From Bacteroidales bacterium (GTDB lineage: Bacteria > Bacteroidota > Bacteroidia > Bacteroidales > B18-G4): 64,000 bases of DNA. The position numbers were made by a program, and so were the translations under genes. Position 1 is the stretch's first letter. Every line of letters begins with the position of its first letter. The notes under the pieces are model-generated. The model worked only from the letters and a program-made list of their open reading frames with translations. It was not told where the DNA came from and ran no database searches. The DNA lies in assembly GCA_018401355.1 (NCBI GenBank), contig JAGYLD010000002.1:1-64000 (forward strand), in the 5' to 3' direction. This document shows positions 37,264-47,319 of the stretch, piece after piece.

Positions 37264-38385
37264 ATGGGTGGCGTTTATATCCATATACCATTTTGCAGAC
37301 AAAAATGTAATTACTGCAATTTTTTTTCTGTCGCATCAAAAAGGCTCAGGAAAGGATTTTCTCATGCTTTATTGAGAGAAATAAACCAACGTAAAGATTA
37401 TCTTAAAGAAGAGGTGGTCAACAGCATTTATTTTGGTGGTGGAACCCCTTCTGTTTTGAGTATCCAGGAATTGCAAAACATAATGGATGGCATTGCCAGT
37501 TGCTTTCAGATATCGAAAAAGGTTGAAATAACGATTGAATTGAATCCTGAAGATGTTGCAGAAAAATATATCCAGGGTTTGCTGAAGATGAATTTCAACA
37601 GGTTTAGCATAGGTGTACAGTCTTTCCACGATGATGATCTTCAAAGATTGAGCCGGAACCATGATGCAAAAAGGGCTATTGAATCAGTAAGGACAATCAA
37701 AGAATCGGGGTCTGACAATATTTCGCTTGACCTGATTTATGGAATACCAGGGTCTGATGATAACAGGTGGAAAAGAAACATAGATCACTTTTTAGAACTT
37801 GAAATCCCTCATTTGTCTGCATATGCATTAACGGTTGAAGAAAACACTCCATTGCATTGGATGATAAGTAAAAAGAAATTTCCAGTGGTTGCCGAGAGCA
37901 CAGTGGTAAAACAGTATGACATCCTGGTAGATAAAATGGCACGGGAAGGCTATATGCATTATGAGATTTCCAATTTTGCGAAAGTGGGTTTTTATTCAAG
38001 GCATAACAGTATTTACTGGCTGGGGGGAAACTATGCGGGATTTGGTCCGTCTGCCCATTCATATAATGGAATGTCAAGGGAGTGGAATGCAAAAAGCATA
38101 TCTGGATATATTACAGGAAGTAAGGGGAAAATTGTTGAGGAAAGGGAGATCTTAAGTGAGCAGGAAAAATATAATGAATATCTACTTACATCTTTGAGGA
38201 CAATTTGGGGATGTGATGCTGAGCACATTGAAAATGTCTTTGGCAGGCAAAGATCGGATAATATTAGAAACAAGATGGTTAAATATATAGATAATGAGCT
38301 GGTTAAACGAAAACAGAATACCTATTTTCTAACAGAAAAAGGTATGTTGTTATCTGATGGAATTTTGTCCGATCTTTTTGAATAA
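37264..38385 (+). CDS. hemW: Radical SAM heme chaperone HemW
   Basis: GVYIHIPFCRQKCNYCNF; VNSIYFGGGTPSVLS; SIGVQSFHDDDLQRLSRNHD; SLDLIYGIPG. Confidence 0.9.
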   Translation: MGGVYIHIPFCRQKCNYCNFFSVASKRLRKGFSHALLREINQRKDYLKEEVVNSIYFGGGTPSVLSIQELQNIMDGIASCFQISKKVEITIELNPEDVAEKYIQGLLKMNFNRFSIGVQSFHDDDLQRLSRNHDAKRAIESVRTIKESGSDNISLDLIYGIPGSDDNRWKRNIDHFLELEIPHLSAYALTVEENTPLHWMISKKKFPVVAESTVVKQYDILVDKMAREGYMHYEISNFAKVGFYSRHNSIYWLGGNYAGFGPSAHSYNGMSREWNAKSISGYITGSKGKIVEEREILSEQEKYNEYLLTSLRTIWGCDAEHIENVFGRQRSDNIRNKMVKYIDNELVKRKQNTYFLTEKGMLLSDGILSDLFE

Positions 38386-38401
38386 ATCTGTAGTTGGTTA
38401 T

Positions 38402-38614
38402 TTACTTCTTTTTCTTTACAGCACAAGTGTTGATCCCAAGCACTTTGTAGAAACCACAAAACCCTGTGATACTGGTTATTAGAAAAATAATGACTACAAT
38501 GCCAAGGATAATGGCCAAGGTGCCCGAAATGACATTTGTAAAGTAAAGTGCAGCGATTAAGATAACCAACACAATTCTGACCACGCGGTCAGCGACACCC
38601 ATATTTGTTTTCAT
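38402..38614 (-). CDS. DUF2892-like small membrane protein
   Basis: MKTNMGVADRVVRIVLVILIAALYF...GFCGFYKVLGINTC. Confidence 0.75.
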   Translation of the reverse strand: MKTNMGVADRVVRIVLVILIAALYFTNVISGTLAIILGIVVIIFLITSITGFCGFYKVLGINTCAVKKKK

Positions 38615-38802
38615 AGCAAATATTTTTTCTTATAAACAACCGGCACGCGGATTTGTTTTTGATCTCCGGCTGTCTGATGGCCTCTAAATTGGCATATACT
38701 TATATCCTAGCACAATCCATCAATTTAATCAGCAGGTTATATATGCGATATTTCCCTTTGCCAAAAATGTATTAATTTTATCGCAATTTAAACAATCAAA
38801 AT

Positions 38803-40338
38803 ATGGCAATTCTGGGTTCAATAATAAAGAGAGCATATGCTTTACGTAGTATCCCCATTGAAAAGAAGAGGCGTTTTGATGGCTATGCTGCTCAGTTAAA
38901 AGTACTCCGGAAATTGTTGAAGAAAGCTGAATTAAGTGCTTTTGGAGAGAGATATAAGTTCCATGAAATCCTGAAGGAAAAGGATATTGTCAGGGCTTTT
39001 CAGGAACGGGTTCCAACTCATGATTACCAATCAATGTTTCAGCAATGGTGGTATCGTTCTTTAAATGGTGAGGGATTTGTTACGTGGCCAGGTCGGGTAA
39101 AGTATTTTGCCTTGACCTCGGGAACATCCGAATCATCAAGTAAACATATTCCTGTAACAGGCGATATGATCAGGGCTATCAGAAAAGCAAGTATCAGACA
39201 GCTCGTTAGTACTATAAAATATGATTTTCCTCTTGAATTTTATGAAAAGGGAATTTTAATGATCGGAGGGAGTACACACCTCAACTTCAATGGTGCTTAT
39301 TATGAAGGTGATTTATCCGGTATTTCTGCCGGCAACCTGCCATTTTGGTTCCAGCATTTTTACAAGCCGGGAAAGCGAATATCAAGAGAAAGGGAATGGG
39401 AGATCAAGCTTGAGGAGATAGTAAAAAAGGCCAAAAACTGGGATATAGGGATCATTGTTGGTGTTCCTGCCTGGATCCAGATCATTCTTGAGCGCATAAT
39501 AGAGCATTATAATGTAAAAACCATCCACGATATCTGGCCAAATCTTTCAGTTTATGTTCATAGCGGTGTTGCTTTTGAACCCTATGAAAAGAGTTTTTCC
39601 AGGCTTTTTTCAAAGCCGGTGATATACAATGAATCATATCTTGCCTCCGAAGGTTATATTGCTTATCAAAACAGAGTAGACACCAGGGGGATGCAAATGA
39701 TTCTCGATAATGGTTTGTTTTATGAGTTTGTGCCTTTCAACGAGGATAATTTCGATGCAGAAGGCAATTTGTTGCCAAACCATAAAGCGATAACCCTGAG
39801 GGATGTGCAGGAAAACAAAGAGTATGCATTGTTGCTTTCAACATGTTCCGGTGCATGGCGATATCTTATTGGGGATACCATTAAGTTTATTTCAAAGCCC
39901 AGGAATGAAATCCTTATCACAGGCAGGACAAAACATTTTATAAGTATATGTGGTGAGCATTTGTCACAGGATAATATGAACAGGGCCATTAGTAAACTTC
40001 AGAATGAGTTTAATGTAGAGATTCGTGAATGGACGGTAACAGGAATACGTTATGATACTATGTTTGCACATAAATGGTACCTTGGGACTGATGATCCGCT
40101 GGATCCGGAGGCTGCACGTGAAAAGATAGATGAATACCTGAAGATCCTGAATGATGATTACAGGGTAGAGCGAATAGCTGCCATAAAAGACGTTTTTGTT
40201 GAAGTCCTTCCGACAGCAGTTTTCGCCAAATGGATGAAAGATCACGGCAAAGAAGGTGGAGCCAATAAATTTCCAAGGGTATTGAAGAATAAGCAGTTTG
40301 AGGAATGGGAAAAATTTATTAAGGAATTAAATAAATAG
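38803..40338 (+). CDS. GH3 (acyl acid-amido synthetase-like) family protein
   Basis: FALTSGTSESSSKHIPVT; VYNESYLASEGYIAYQN-like; GDTIKFISKPRNEILITGRTKHFISICGEHLS. Confidence 0.88.
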   Translation: MAILGSIIKRAYALRSIPIEKKRRFDGYAAQLKVLRKLLKKAELSAFGERYKFHEILKEKDIVRAFQERVPTHDYQSMFQQWWYRSLNGEGFVTWPGRVKYFALTSGTSESSSKHIPVTGDMIRAIRKASIRQLVSTIKYDFPLEFYEKGILMIGGSTHLNFNGAYYEGDLSGISAGNLPFWFQHFYKPGKRISREREWEIKLEEIVKKAKNWDIGIIVGVPAWIQIILERIIEHYNVKTIHDIWPNLSVYVHSGVAFEPYEKSFSRLFSKPVIYNESYLASEGYIAYQNRVDTRGMQMILDNGLFYEFVPFNEDNFDAEGNLLPNHKAITLRDVQENKEYALLLSTCSGAWRYLIGDTIKFISKPRNEILITGRTKHFISICGEHLSQDNMNRAISKLQNEFNVEIREWTVTGIRYDTMFAHKWYLGTDDPLDPEAAREKIDEYLKILNDDYRVERIAAIKDVFVEVLPTAVFAKWMKDHGKEGGANKFPRVLKNKQFEEWEKFIKELNK

Positions 40339-40348
40339 CAGTTTTTCA

Positions 40349-40972
40349 ATGACACCTGTTTGGGAAGGAGTAATTCTAGGAATCACACTGGCATTTTTTT
40401 TTAGTTTTGGGCCTGCTTTATTTGCCATAATACAGACCAGTATTCACCGAGGATTATGGTCTGGATTTCAACTGGCATTTGGGATTTTCCTCAGTGATGT
40501 GGCTTTTGTGGCTCTTTGTTTCCTTGGAGCAATAAATATTATAAATTCCCAGGAAAGTCTTTTCGGTATCGGTAGTGGGATCATTTTGGTTGTTTTTGGC
40601 TTCGTGACATTTACCAGAAAAGCCCATATGGAAACGGATAAAGATGAAAACAATTCAAGCGCTCCCGGTCCGCTTACATTTATTCTGAAAGGTTTTTTTC
40701 TGAATATAGCCAATCCATTCGTATGGTTTTTCTGGATGGGAGTAGTAGTTACAGTAACTGCCAATTACAAAGGTGATACGCAATCACTGCTTTTGTTTTT
40801 TGCGGGTACCCTCCTGACTGTCCTCGTAACAGATTTGTTAAAATGTTTTGGTTCTTTTCAAATAAAGAAGTATCTTACACCAAAATTTATCCAGTGGATC
40901 AATAAGATTGCTGGAATTGGGCTGGTTTTGTTTGGAATATATCTTATTATTAGAACCATTATAGAATTTTAG
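40349..40972 (+). CDS. LysE-family translocator
   Basis: GPALFAIIQTSIHRGLWSGFQLAFGIFLSDVAFV; FFLNIANPFVWFFWMGVVV. Confidence 0.85.
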   Translation: MTPVWEGVILGITLAFFFSFGPALFAIIQTSIHRGLWSGFQLAFGIFLSDVAFVALCFLGAINIINSQESLFGIGSGIILVVFGFVTFTRKAHMETDKDENNSSAPGPLTFILKGFFLNIANPFVWFFWMGVVVTVTANYKGDTQSLLLFFAGTLLTVLVTDLLKCFGSFQIKKYLTPKFIQWINKIAGIGLVLFGIYLIIRTIIEF

Positions 40973-40974
40973 TT

Positions 40975-41523
40975 ATGTTACAAGAATTCAGCAAAAATTG
41001 GTGGTTAATGACCATTAATGGTATACTTGCCATCATATTGGGTGTCTTTGCAATAATCATACCCAATGAAACCATAGTAGTTATTGCCAGGTACTTCGGA
41101 TTAATTGTAATGATAGGGGGTATAATACTTCTTATCGGAGCTGTTAACAACCTTCAAAAAAAGCGGCCATATGCGGTCTTGTTGACTGAGGCCATAGTCA
41201 GCATTATTATTGGGATCATCATTCTTATTTTTACAAAGCAAACACTTGAATTGTTCGTTATTTTGCTTGGAATTTGGGCCATCATCCTTGGGATATTGCA
41301 ACTTGCATTGCTGGCCAGTATTAAGGATGAGATCACTGGTAAGACAATGCTATTGATAAATGGACTTATTACATTAGTTTTTGGGATACTCATATTTTTT
41401 AATCCATTTACCGCAGTAAAGGCATTTACAATTATAATTGGATTGATTGCTTTGCTTTTTGGCATTGTAATGATTTATTATTCTGTTATACTAAAGAAAT
41501 ATGTTAACCAAAATAATCCATAA
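40975..41523 (+). CDS. HdeD/DUF308 family membrane protein
   Basis: NWWLMTINGILAIILGVFAIIIP...LLGIWAIILGILQL repeats. Confidence 0.85.
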   Translation: MLQEFSKNWWLMTINGILAIILGVFAIIIPNETIVVIARYFGLIVMIGGIILLIGAVNNLQKKRPYAVLLTEAIVSIIIGIIILIFTKQTLELFVILLGIWAIILGILQLALLASIKDEITGKTMLLINGLITLVFGILIFFNPFTAVKAFTIIIGLIALLFGIVMIYYSVILKKYVNQNNP

Positions 41524-41526
41524 GTT

Positions 41527-42057
41527 ATGGCAGGAAAAAAATATAAGAATTGGTGGCTTTTAACGCTTAAAGGTCTATTTGCAATCATCTTTGGAATTTT
41601 TGCATTGTTTGTACCCAATGTTACGCTGACTGTTTTGATGGAATATTTTGGTATTCTGGTATTGTTGAGTGGATTGTTCCTTATCATTGGATCATTCACC
41701 CACATGAAAAGCAACAGGCATTGGACAAGCTGGCTTTTTGAAGGTATCCTGGATATTATTGTTGGTGCTGTGATCATGCTTTATCCCACACTGACAATTG
41801 ATCTTTTTATCATCCTCATGGGTATATGGGCCATTACTGTTGGTTTTACTCAATTGTTTAATACTTTTAATGCGCATAAGGCCGGGCGTGCCAAGTGGTT
41901 AATGCTGCTTAACGCCCTGGTGGTTATTGTTTTTGGCCTGGTATTGTTTATCAATCCAACTGAATCCCAAATGGCCCTTACATATCTTGTTGGAGCGTTT
42001 TCATTGGTTTTCGGGCTTCTGATCACCATTTATTCATTTCAGTTGCAAAAACTGTAA
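41527..42057 (+). CDS. HdeD/DUF308 family membrane protein (tandem paralogue)
   Basis: NWWLLTLKGLFAIIFGIFALFVPNVTL...LMGIWAITVGFTQL; clearly paralogous to the preceding ORF. Confidence 0.85.
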   Translation: MAGKKYKNWWLLTLKGLFAIIFGIFALFVPNVTLTVLMEYFGILVLLSGLFLIIGSFTHMKSNRHWTSWLFEGILDIIVGAVIMLYPTLTIDLFIILMGIWAITVGFTQLFNTFNAHKAGRAKWLMLLNALVVIVFGLVLFINPTESQMALTYLVGAFSLVFGLLITIYSFQLQKL

Positions 42058-42095
42058 TATCTGAAGGGTAGCGGAATTTTTTTAAAAAACCCGAA

Positions 42096-43847
42096 TCAAA
42101 GATCTTCGGGAAAGATTATATCTTTAATATTGAGTTGAAGGTATCTTTTAGCATTCCATTCATTTTCTTCGATGTGGTAACAAATGCTGAATGGCTTACC
42201 GGAAACAATCTTATCAAAATGATATCCCTGTTGAAAGGCGATGGCTGAGTATGGAAAGCCAGAAATATCCGGATGGACAACTTCTAGTTTTAAATGATTT
42301 TTGCCTACCACCCTGGAATTACCGGTATCGATAACCCTGTCGGTTTGAAATACCGGCGGCATATTTCCTGGACCGAAAGGTGCCAATTGTTTTAAGATCC
42401 TGAAAAACTTTGTATTGATTTCTTTCAGGATGATGTTGGCATCTATTTCAATTTCCGGAACAAACATTGACTCTGTGGTGTGTTCTTTAACATACTCTTC
42501 AAATCTATCCTTGAATGTTTGAAGGTTTTCAGGCTTCAGGGAAAGGCCAGCTGCATATTTATGTCCGCCAAAGTGCTCCAGAAGTTCACTGCAAGAGTCG
42601 ATGGCATCATATACATCAAAGTCTTTTATTGACCTGGCAGATCCGGTTACTAATCCATTGGATTGTGTCAGGACAATGGTAGGCCGGTAATAATAATCTG
42701 TTAGCCTGGAAGCAACGATTCCAATAACACCTTTATGCCAATCTTTATTGAATACAACAGTACTTTTGCTGTTTTTAAGAGAGGGTTCTGATTGAATAAA
42801 TTCCAAAGCTGCCTGAGTGGCATTGAGATCCAGGCTTTTTCTCTCAATATTCAGGTCATTGATCTGATCTGCAAGTTCTAATGCTTTAGCAAAATCCGTA
42901 GTGATCAGCAATTCTACCGAGTTTTTTGCATTTTCTATTCGTCCGGCAGCATTGATGCGAGGTCCGACAAGAAAAACAAGGTCACTTATAGAAATTTCCC
43001 TGTTGAACTGAAAGGGCCCTTTGGCACCTGCAATACGTTTGATCCCTGAATATTGGAATATGGCTTCAAATCCTGGCCTAGGTTTTTTATTGATGAGTTT
43101 TAATCCATAATAGGCCAAAATCCGGTTCTCTCCGATGATGGGGACAATATCTGCAGCAATGCTGACTACAACTAAATCGAGGTAGGAATTTAATTTATCA
43201 GCGGAAATGTTATATTTTAAAGAATAAGCCTGTATCAGCTTAAACCCAACACCGCAGCCGGATAATTCTTTAAAGGGATAGTTGCAATCGGGTCTTTTGG
43301 GATCTAAAACTGCACAGGCATCAGGAATTTTGTCACTGGGCCTGTGATGATCACAAATAATAAAATCTACTCCATTTTCCTTTGCATAAGATATTTTTTC
43401 TACGGCCTTAATGCCGCAATCAAGGACTATAATCAAGGAAAAATTATTCTCAATGGAAAAATCTATCCCTTTGTAAGATATGCCATATCCTTCAGCATAC
43501 CTGTCAGGAATATAGAAATCGATGTTCGGGTAAATGGATCTTAAAAAAGTATATACCAGTGCAACAGCTGTGGTGCCATCAACATCATAGTCGCCGTATA
43601 CAAGAATCTTTTCCTCTTTGTCGATGGCTGATTTGATCCTGTCAACGGCCAGGTTCATATCTTTCATCAGAAAAGGGTCGTGTAAATCACTTAAGGAAGG
43701 CCTGAAAAACGATTTTGCCTCCTCGAAGGTTGAAACCCCCCTCTGAACAAGTAAGTTGGCTAATTGACGATCAATGTTCAACGAAAGGGCCAGATTCTCA
43801 ACCGTAGCATTATCGCCTTGTTTCTTTAGGACCCATCGTTTTTTCAT
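42096..43847 (-). CDS. recJ: Single-stranded-DNA-specific exonuclease RecJ
   Basis: ILVYGDYDVDGTTAVALVYTFL; DFIICDHHRPSDKIPDACAVLDPKRPDC; LVGPRINAAGRIENA; GGHKYAAGLSL. Confidence 0.95.
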   Translation of the reverse strand: MKKRWVLKKQGDNATVENLALSLNIDRQLANLLVQRGVSTFEEAKSFFRPSLSDLHDPFLMKDMNLAVDRIKSAIDKEEKILVYGDYDVDGTTAVALVYTFLRSIYPNIDFYIPDRYAEGYGISYKGIDFSIENNFSLIIVLDCGIKAVEKISYAKENGVDFIICDHHRPSDKIPDACAVLDPKRPDCNYPFKELSGCGVGFKLIQAYSLKYNISADKLNSYLDLVVVSIAADIVPIIGENRILAYYGLKLINKKPRPGFEAIFQYSGIKRIAGAKGPFQFNREISISDLVFLVGPRINAAGRIENAKNSVELLITTDFAKALELADQINDLNIERKSLDLNATQAALEFIQSEPSLKNSKSTVVFNKDWHKGVIGIVASRLTDYYYRPTIVLTQSNGLVTGSARSIKDFDVYDAIDSCSELLEHFGGHKYAAGLSLKPENLQTFKDRFEEYVKEHTTESMFVPEIEIDANIILKEINTKFFRILKQLAPFGPGNMPPVFQTDRVIDTGNSRVVGKNHLKLEVVHPDISGFPYSAIAFQQGYHFDKIVSGKPFSICYHIEENEWNAKRYLQLNIKDIIFPEDL

Positions 43848-43921
43848 GATAATCTATTCTGATGTAAAGATAGTGATATTTTGTCATACTGATTTCAATA
43901 TTGCAGGCTGACAGTTATTCT

Positions 43922-45952
43922 TTATATATCTACAAATGCTTTGTAATTAATAATTTCAGCAACTGCTGTTTCCGCATCATAAATTGGTAATCCGCATACC
44001 CGATCACGGCACAAAGTAACATTTGTTTTCTGCTCCGTTTTTGCAAATTCATTTATCCTATGGCCATGCCAGGAGTATATTGCATTTGGCAAATATTTTT
44101 TTTGCATTGTTTTTATTATCTCATCTGAATGAATGCCTGTGATATCTATTTCCACAGGGGAGGAATAGAAATGCAGAAACAGCGTTCCCCAATTTGCAAA
44201 AAATGCCGGGTTTCGTATTGCATCAGGAAAAATTGAATTTGTCATTTCTCTTGCCTTTATTATATAGTCCCTTTTATCCAGAAATATTCCCAAAAAAAAT
44301 AGATTTTTTGCCATAACTGAATTCGAAGAAGGCATCACATTATCAGAAGTTTCTGTATTCCTGGCAATTATGGGAGCAGATTGGTTTGTAGTGAATGATA
44401 ATAAAGTACTGTTTTCTATAGAGAATTCGTTCATCACATGTTCAGCTAATTTGTTGGCCTGGGATAAATATGACTGATTTTGTGAAACCTGGAATAGCTC
44501 TATCAAAGCGCTGATATAATAAGCGTAGTCATCCAGGAAAGCCTTAATGGTTTTTTTACCATCATTGATTCTGTATAATTCCACTTCGCCTGCCAACATA
44601 TTGTCTTTTATGTAGCTGGCATTTTTCCTGGCCAATTTCAAATATTTTTCAACGCCGGATGCTTTGAACAAAGCAATAAAGGCTTTAATAGCCAAAGCAT
44701 TCAACGAAACGATCACTTTATTATCCAGTGAAGGTCTAACACGTGAATTCCGGGCACTGAGCAGGTTTTTTTTCCAGTAACGCAATAATTCCTCCATATA
44801 TCCGGGGCTTATTTCGTATTTGGATATAGTATTTTGGAGGTTTTTCTTTTTGTAAAGAATATTGTTGCCATCCATCCAATTGCCATGCTCTTCAATTTGA
44901 AATACTTCACAAAATATTTCAAAGTCTTTTTTAATCAAATGTTGAAGTTCTTTGTATGACCATACGTAGAATTTTCCTTCAATGCCTTCACTGTCGGCAT
45001 CAAGGGCTGTAAAAAATTCATTATCGGCAGAGAGTAACTCCCTAATGACAAATTCACCTGATTGAATTGCTATATTCAGAAAATGATCTATTTCAAAATG
45101 CTGGTAAGCTTTTGAATAGAGGTCTATCAGCAATGCATTATCGTACAGCATTTTTTCGAAATGTGGCAGGAACCATTTATGATCTGTTGAGTATCTAAAA
45201 AACCCACCTCCCGGGTGGTCGTAGATTCCACCCGAAGCCATATTCAGTAAGGTTGATAACAGTACCTCTTTTACATCTTTACTCTTGGAATGGAAATGAT
45301 AATGAAGGAGATAATCATACACCAGAGGCATCGGAAATTTCGGTGCCCCTCTCATACCTCCGTTAATTTTGTCGGAGGCAGAAATGATTCTATTGGTAAA
45401 ATTGTGAATATTTGACTGGGTAATCTCTGTTTTCGTCTTAGCCGATGGAATCCGTATGATATTCTTCAGACTTTTTACAATATCCTCTGACTGCGAATAA
45501 AGTAAAGATGGGTTATTATTTTTTATACTGATCATATATTCGAGAAACTCCATCCATTTTTCAGGGGGGAAATAGGTTCCTCCGTAAACAGGCTTTTTGT
45601 CTGACAGCACTACTATGTTCAGTGGCCATCCACCACTTCCTGTAAGTGCCTGAACGAAGTTCATATATTCAGCATCTACATCCGGCCTTTCTTCACGGTC
45701 CACTTTGATACAAATAAAATGCTGATTCATAAATTCAGAGATTTTTTCATCTGTGAAGCTTTCCTTTTCCATGACATGGCACCAATGGCATGTTGAATAG
45801 CCTATGCTTACAATTATCAGCTTGTTATCTTTGTAAGCCAGTGAAAAGGCCTCTTCTGACCATGGATACCAGTTTACCGGATTATGGGCATGCTGAAGCA
45901 AATAGGGACTCGTTTCATTAATGAGGGCGTTAGTGGCTTGGTGGTCAGGCAT
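43922..45952 (-). CDS. Thioredoxin-domain protein of the DUF255/YyaL family
   Basis: [57 protein letters not shown]. Confidence 0.95.
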   Translation of the reverse strand: MPDHQATNALINETSPYLLQHAHNPVNWYPWSEEAFSLAYKDNKLIIVSIGYSTCHWCHVMEKESFTDEKISEFMNQHFICIKVDREERPDVDAEYMNFVQALTGSGGWPLNIVVLSDKKPVYGGTYFPPEKWMEFLEYMISIKNNNPSLLYSQSEDIVKSLKNIIRIPSAKTKTEITQSNIHNFTNRIISASDKINGGMRGAPKFPMPLVYDYLLHYHFHSKSKDVKEVLLSTLLNMASGGIYDHPGGGFFRYSTDHKWFLPHFEKMLYDNALLIDLYSKAYQHFEIDHFLNIAIQSGEFVIRELLSADNEFFTALDADSEGIEGKFYVWSYKELQHLIKKDFEIFCEVFQIEEHGNWMDGNNILYKKKNLQNTISKYEISPGYMEELLRYWKKNLLSARNSRVRPSLDNKVIVSLNALAIKAFIALFKASGVEKYLKLARKNASYIKDNMLAGEVELYRINDGKKTIKAFLDDYAYYISALIELFQVSQNQSYLSQANKLAEHVMNEFSIENSTLLSFTTNQSAPIIARNTETSDNVMPSSNSVMAKNLFFLGIFLDKRDYIIKAREMTNSIFPDAIRNPAFFANWGTLFLHFYSSPVEIDITGIHSDEIIKTMQKKYLPNAIYSWHGHRINEFAKTEQKTNVTLCRDRVCGLPIYDAETAVAEIINYKAFVDI

Positions 45953-46059
45953 AGCACAGCTGTTAAGTATTAAAAAAAGGTTTGATTATTTGTAAGCTAT
46001 CAACAATGATGATTGTGAATTGTTTCAGGAATTTTGCGTAAGGTTTGGATACAATGTTA

Positions 46060-47319
46060 CTATAATAGTTGTGAACGGAAAGAATCAAGGCGCAAAAAGA
46101 TAAACAACAGGATGGTAAAAGCCCATAAGGAGGATCCTCCATAACTAAAAAATGGCAGCGGGATGCCTATGACGGGTATTATTCCGATGGTCATTCCAAT
46201 ATTTACAGTAAAATGAAAGAGAATTAGAGATATAACACCATAACCGTATATCCTGGAAAATCTTGATTTTTGTCTTTCTGCAAGCTGTACCAAACGAAGC
46301 AATAACAACATAAACAAGCCGATGACGGTCAGGCTGCCAACAAATCCAAATTCTTCACCTACTGTGCAGAAGATGAAATCAGTATCTTGTTCAGGTACAA
46401 AATCATATTTGGTTTGCGTTCCACTCAGATATCCTTTACCCCAAAATCCACCACTTCCAATAGCAATTTTTGACTGATGGACATTATAGCCTGCACCACG
46501 GATGTCTATATCTTTTCCAATAAGTACGTTGATCCTCTTTTGCTGGTAGGGAGACAAAAAATGATTGAAAGAGTAATTAATGGCATACACCAGTGATGCG
46601 CTGATTAATAGCAACAAAAAAAGTTTTGAGATATTAGAAAAATTTCTTTTTATGAAGAAGAGGAGTATGAAAAAAACCAAAACCAATCCACCCCAAATGT
46701 AAAACTTATTTAATAATAAAGTAAGTACCAGCAATGTAAGTATTGTTATACCAGCGACAACAAGTTTTGCGGACAAACCCTCCCTGTAAAGGACCAGGAA
46801 GAAAGCAAAATATACCAAAGCTGATCCTGTATCATTTTGTAAAAGGATTAAAAGAGCAGGTAATAAAATGATTATCAAAGTATTAAAAAGCACCTTTAAA
46901 TTTTGAAGGTTAATATTATAAGAGCTTAGATATTTTGCAAGTGCGAGTGCTGTAACAAACTTTGTAAACTCAGATGGTTGGATTCCAAAAGATCCGATAT
47001 GAAACCATGATTTTGATCCGGAAATTTCTTTTCCAAAAAACAGTACCATGATCAAAACGATAATACCGGCTGCATAAAATATGTAGGAGAAGGCATTAAT
47101 AAATTTAACATCCAGGAATAGAATGATAAAAATCAGAAAGACTGATGCTGAGATCCAGATCAACTGTTTCCCGTATCTCTGGGTAACATCAAATATACTT
47201 TGATGTTCTTCATTATAAACGGCAGAATATATGTTTAGCCAGCCCAGGAAAACCAGGGTAAAATAAAGGATAATGGTTATCCAGTCCAGGTTTGCTAATA
47301 TATTACTTCTTCTCCTCAT
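46060..47319 (-). CDS. rodA: Rod shape-determining protein RodA
   Basis: FtsW/RodA/SpoVE signatures: DLGSAL-type NDTGSALVYFAFF, GYNVHQSKIAIGSGGFWGKGYLSGTQTKYDFVPEQDTDFIF, PLPFFSYGGSS. Confidence 0.95.
   Translation of the reverse strand: MRRRSNILANLDWITIILYFTLVFLGWLNIYSAVYNEEHQSIFDVTQRYGKQLIWISASVFLIFIILFLDVKFINAFSYIFYAAGIIVLIMVLFFGKEISGSKSWFHIGSFGIQPSEFTKFVTALALAKYLSSYNINLQNLKVLFNTLIIILLPALLILLQNDTGSALVYFAFFLVLYREGLSAKLVVAGITILTLLVLTLLLNKFYIWGGLVLVFFILLFFIKRNFSNISKLFLLLLISASLVYAINYSFNHFLSPYQQKRINVLIGKDIDIRGAGYNVHQSKIAIGSGGFWGKGYLSGTQTKYDFVPEQDTDFIFCTVGEEFGFVGSLTVIGLFMLLLLRLVQLAERQKSRFSRIYGYGVISLILFHFTVNIGMTIGIIPVIGIPLPFFSYGGSSLWAFTILLFIFLRLDSFRSQLL

Noticed and set aside
42090-42110. CCCGAA...TTCGGG hairpin near the recJ 3' end
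   Set aside because: Only a 6-bp stem overlapping the recJ stop codon; not convincing as a terminator.
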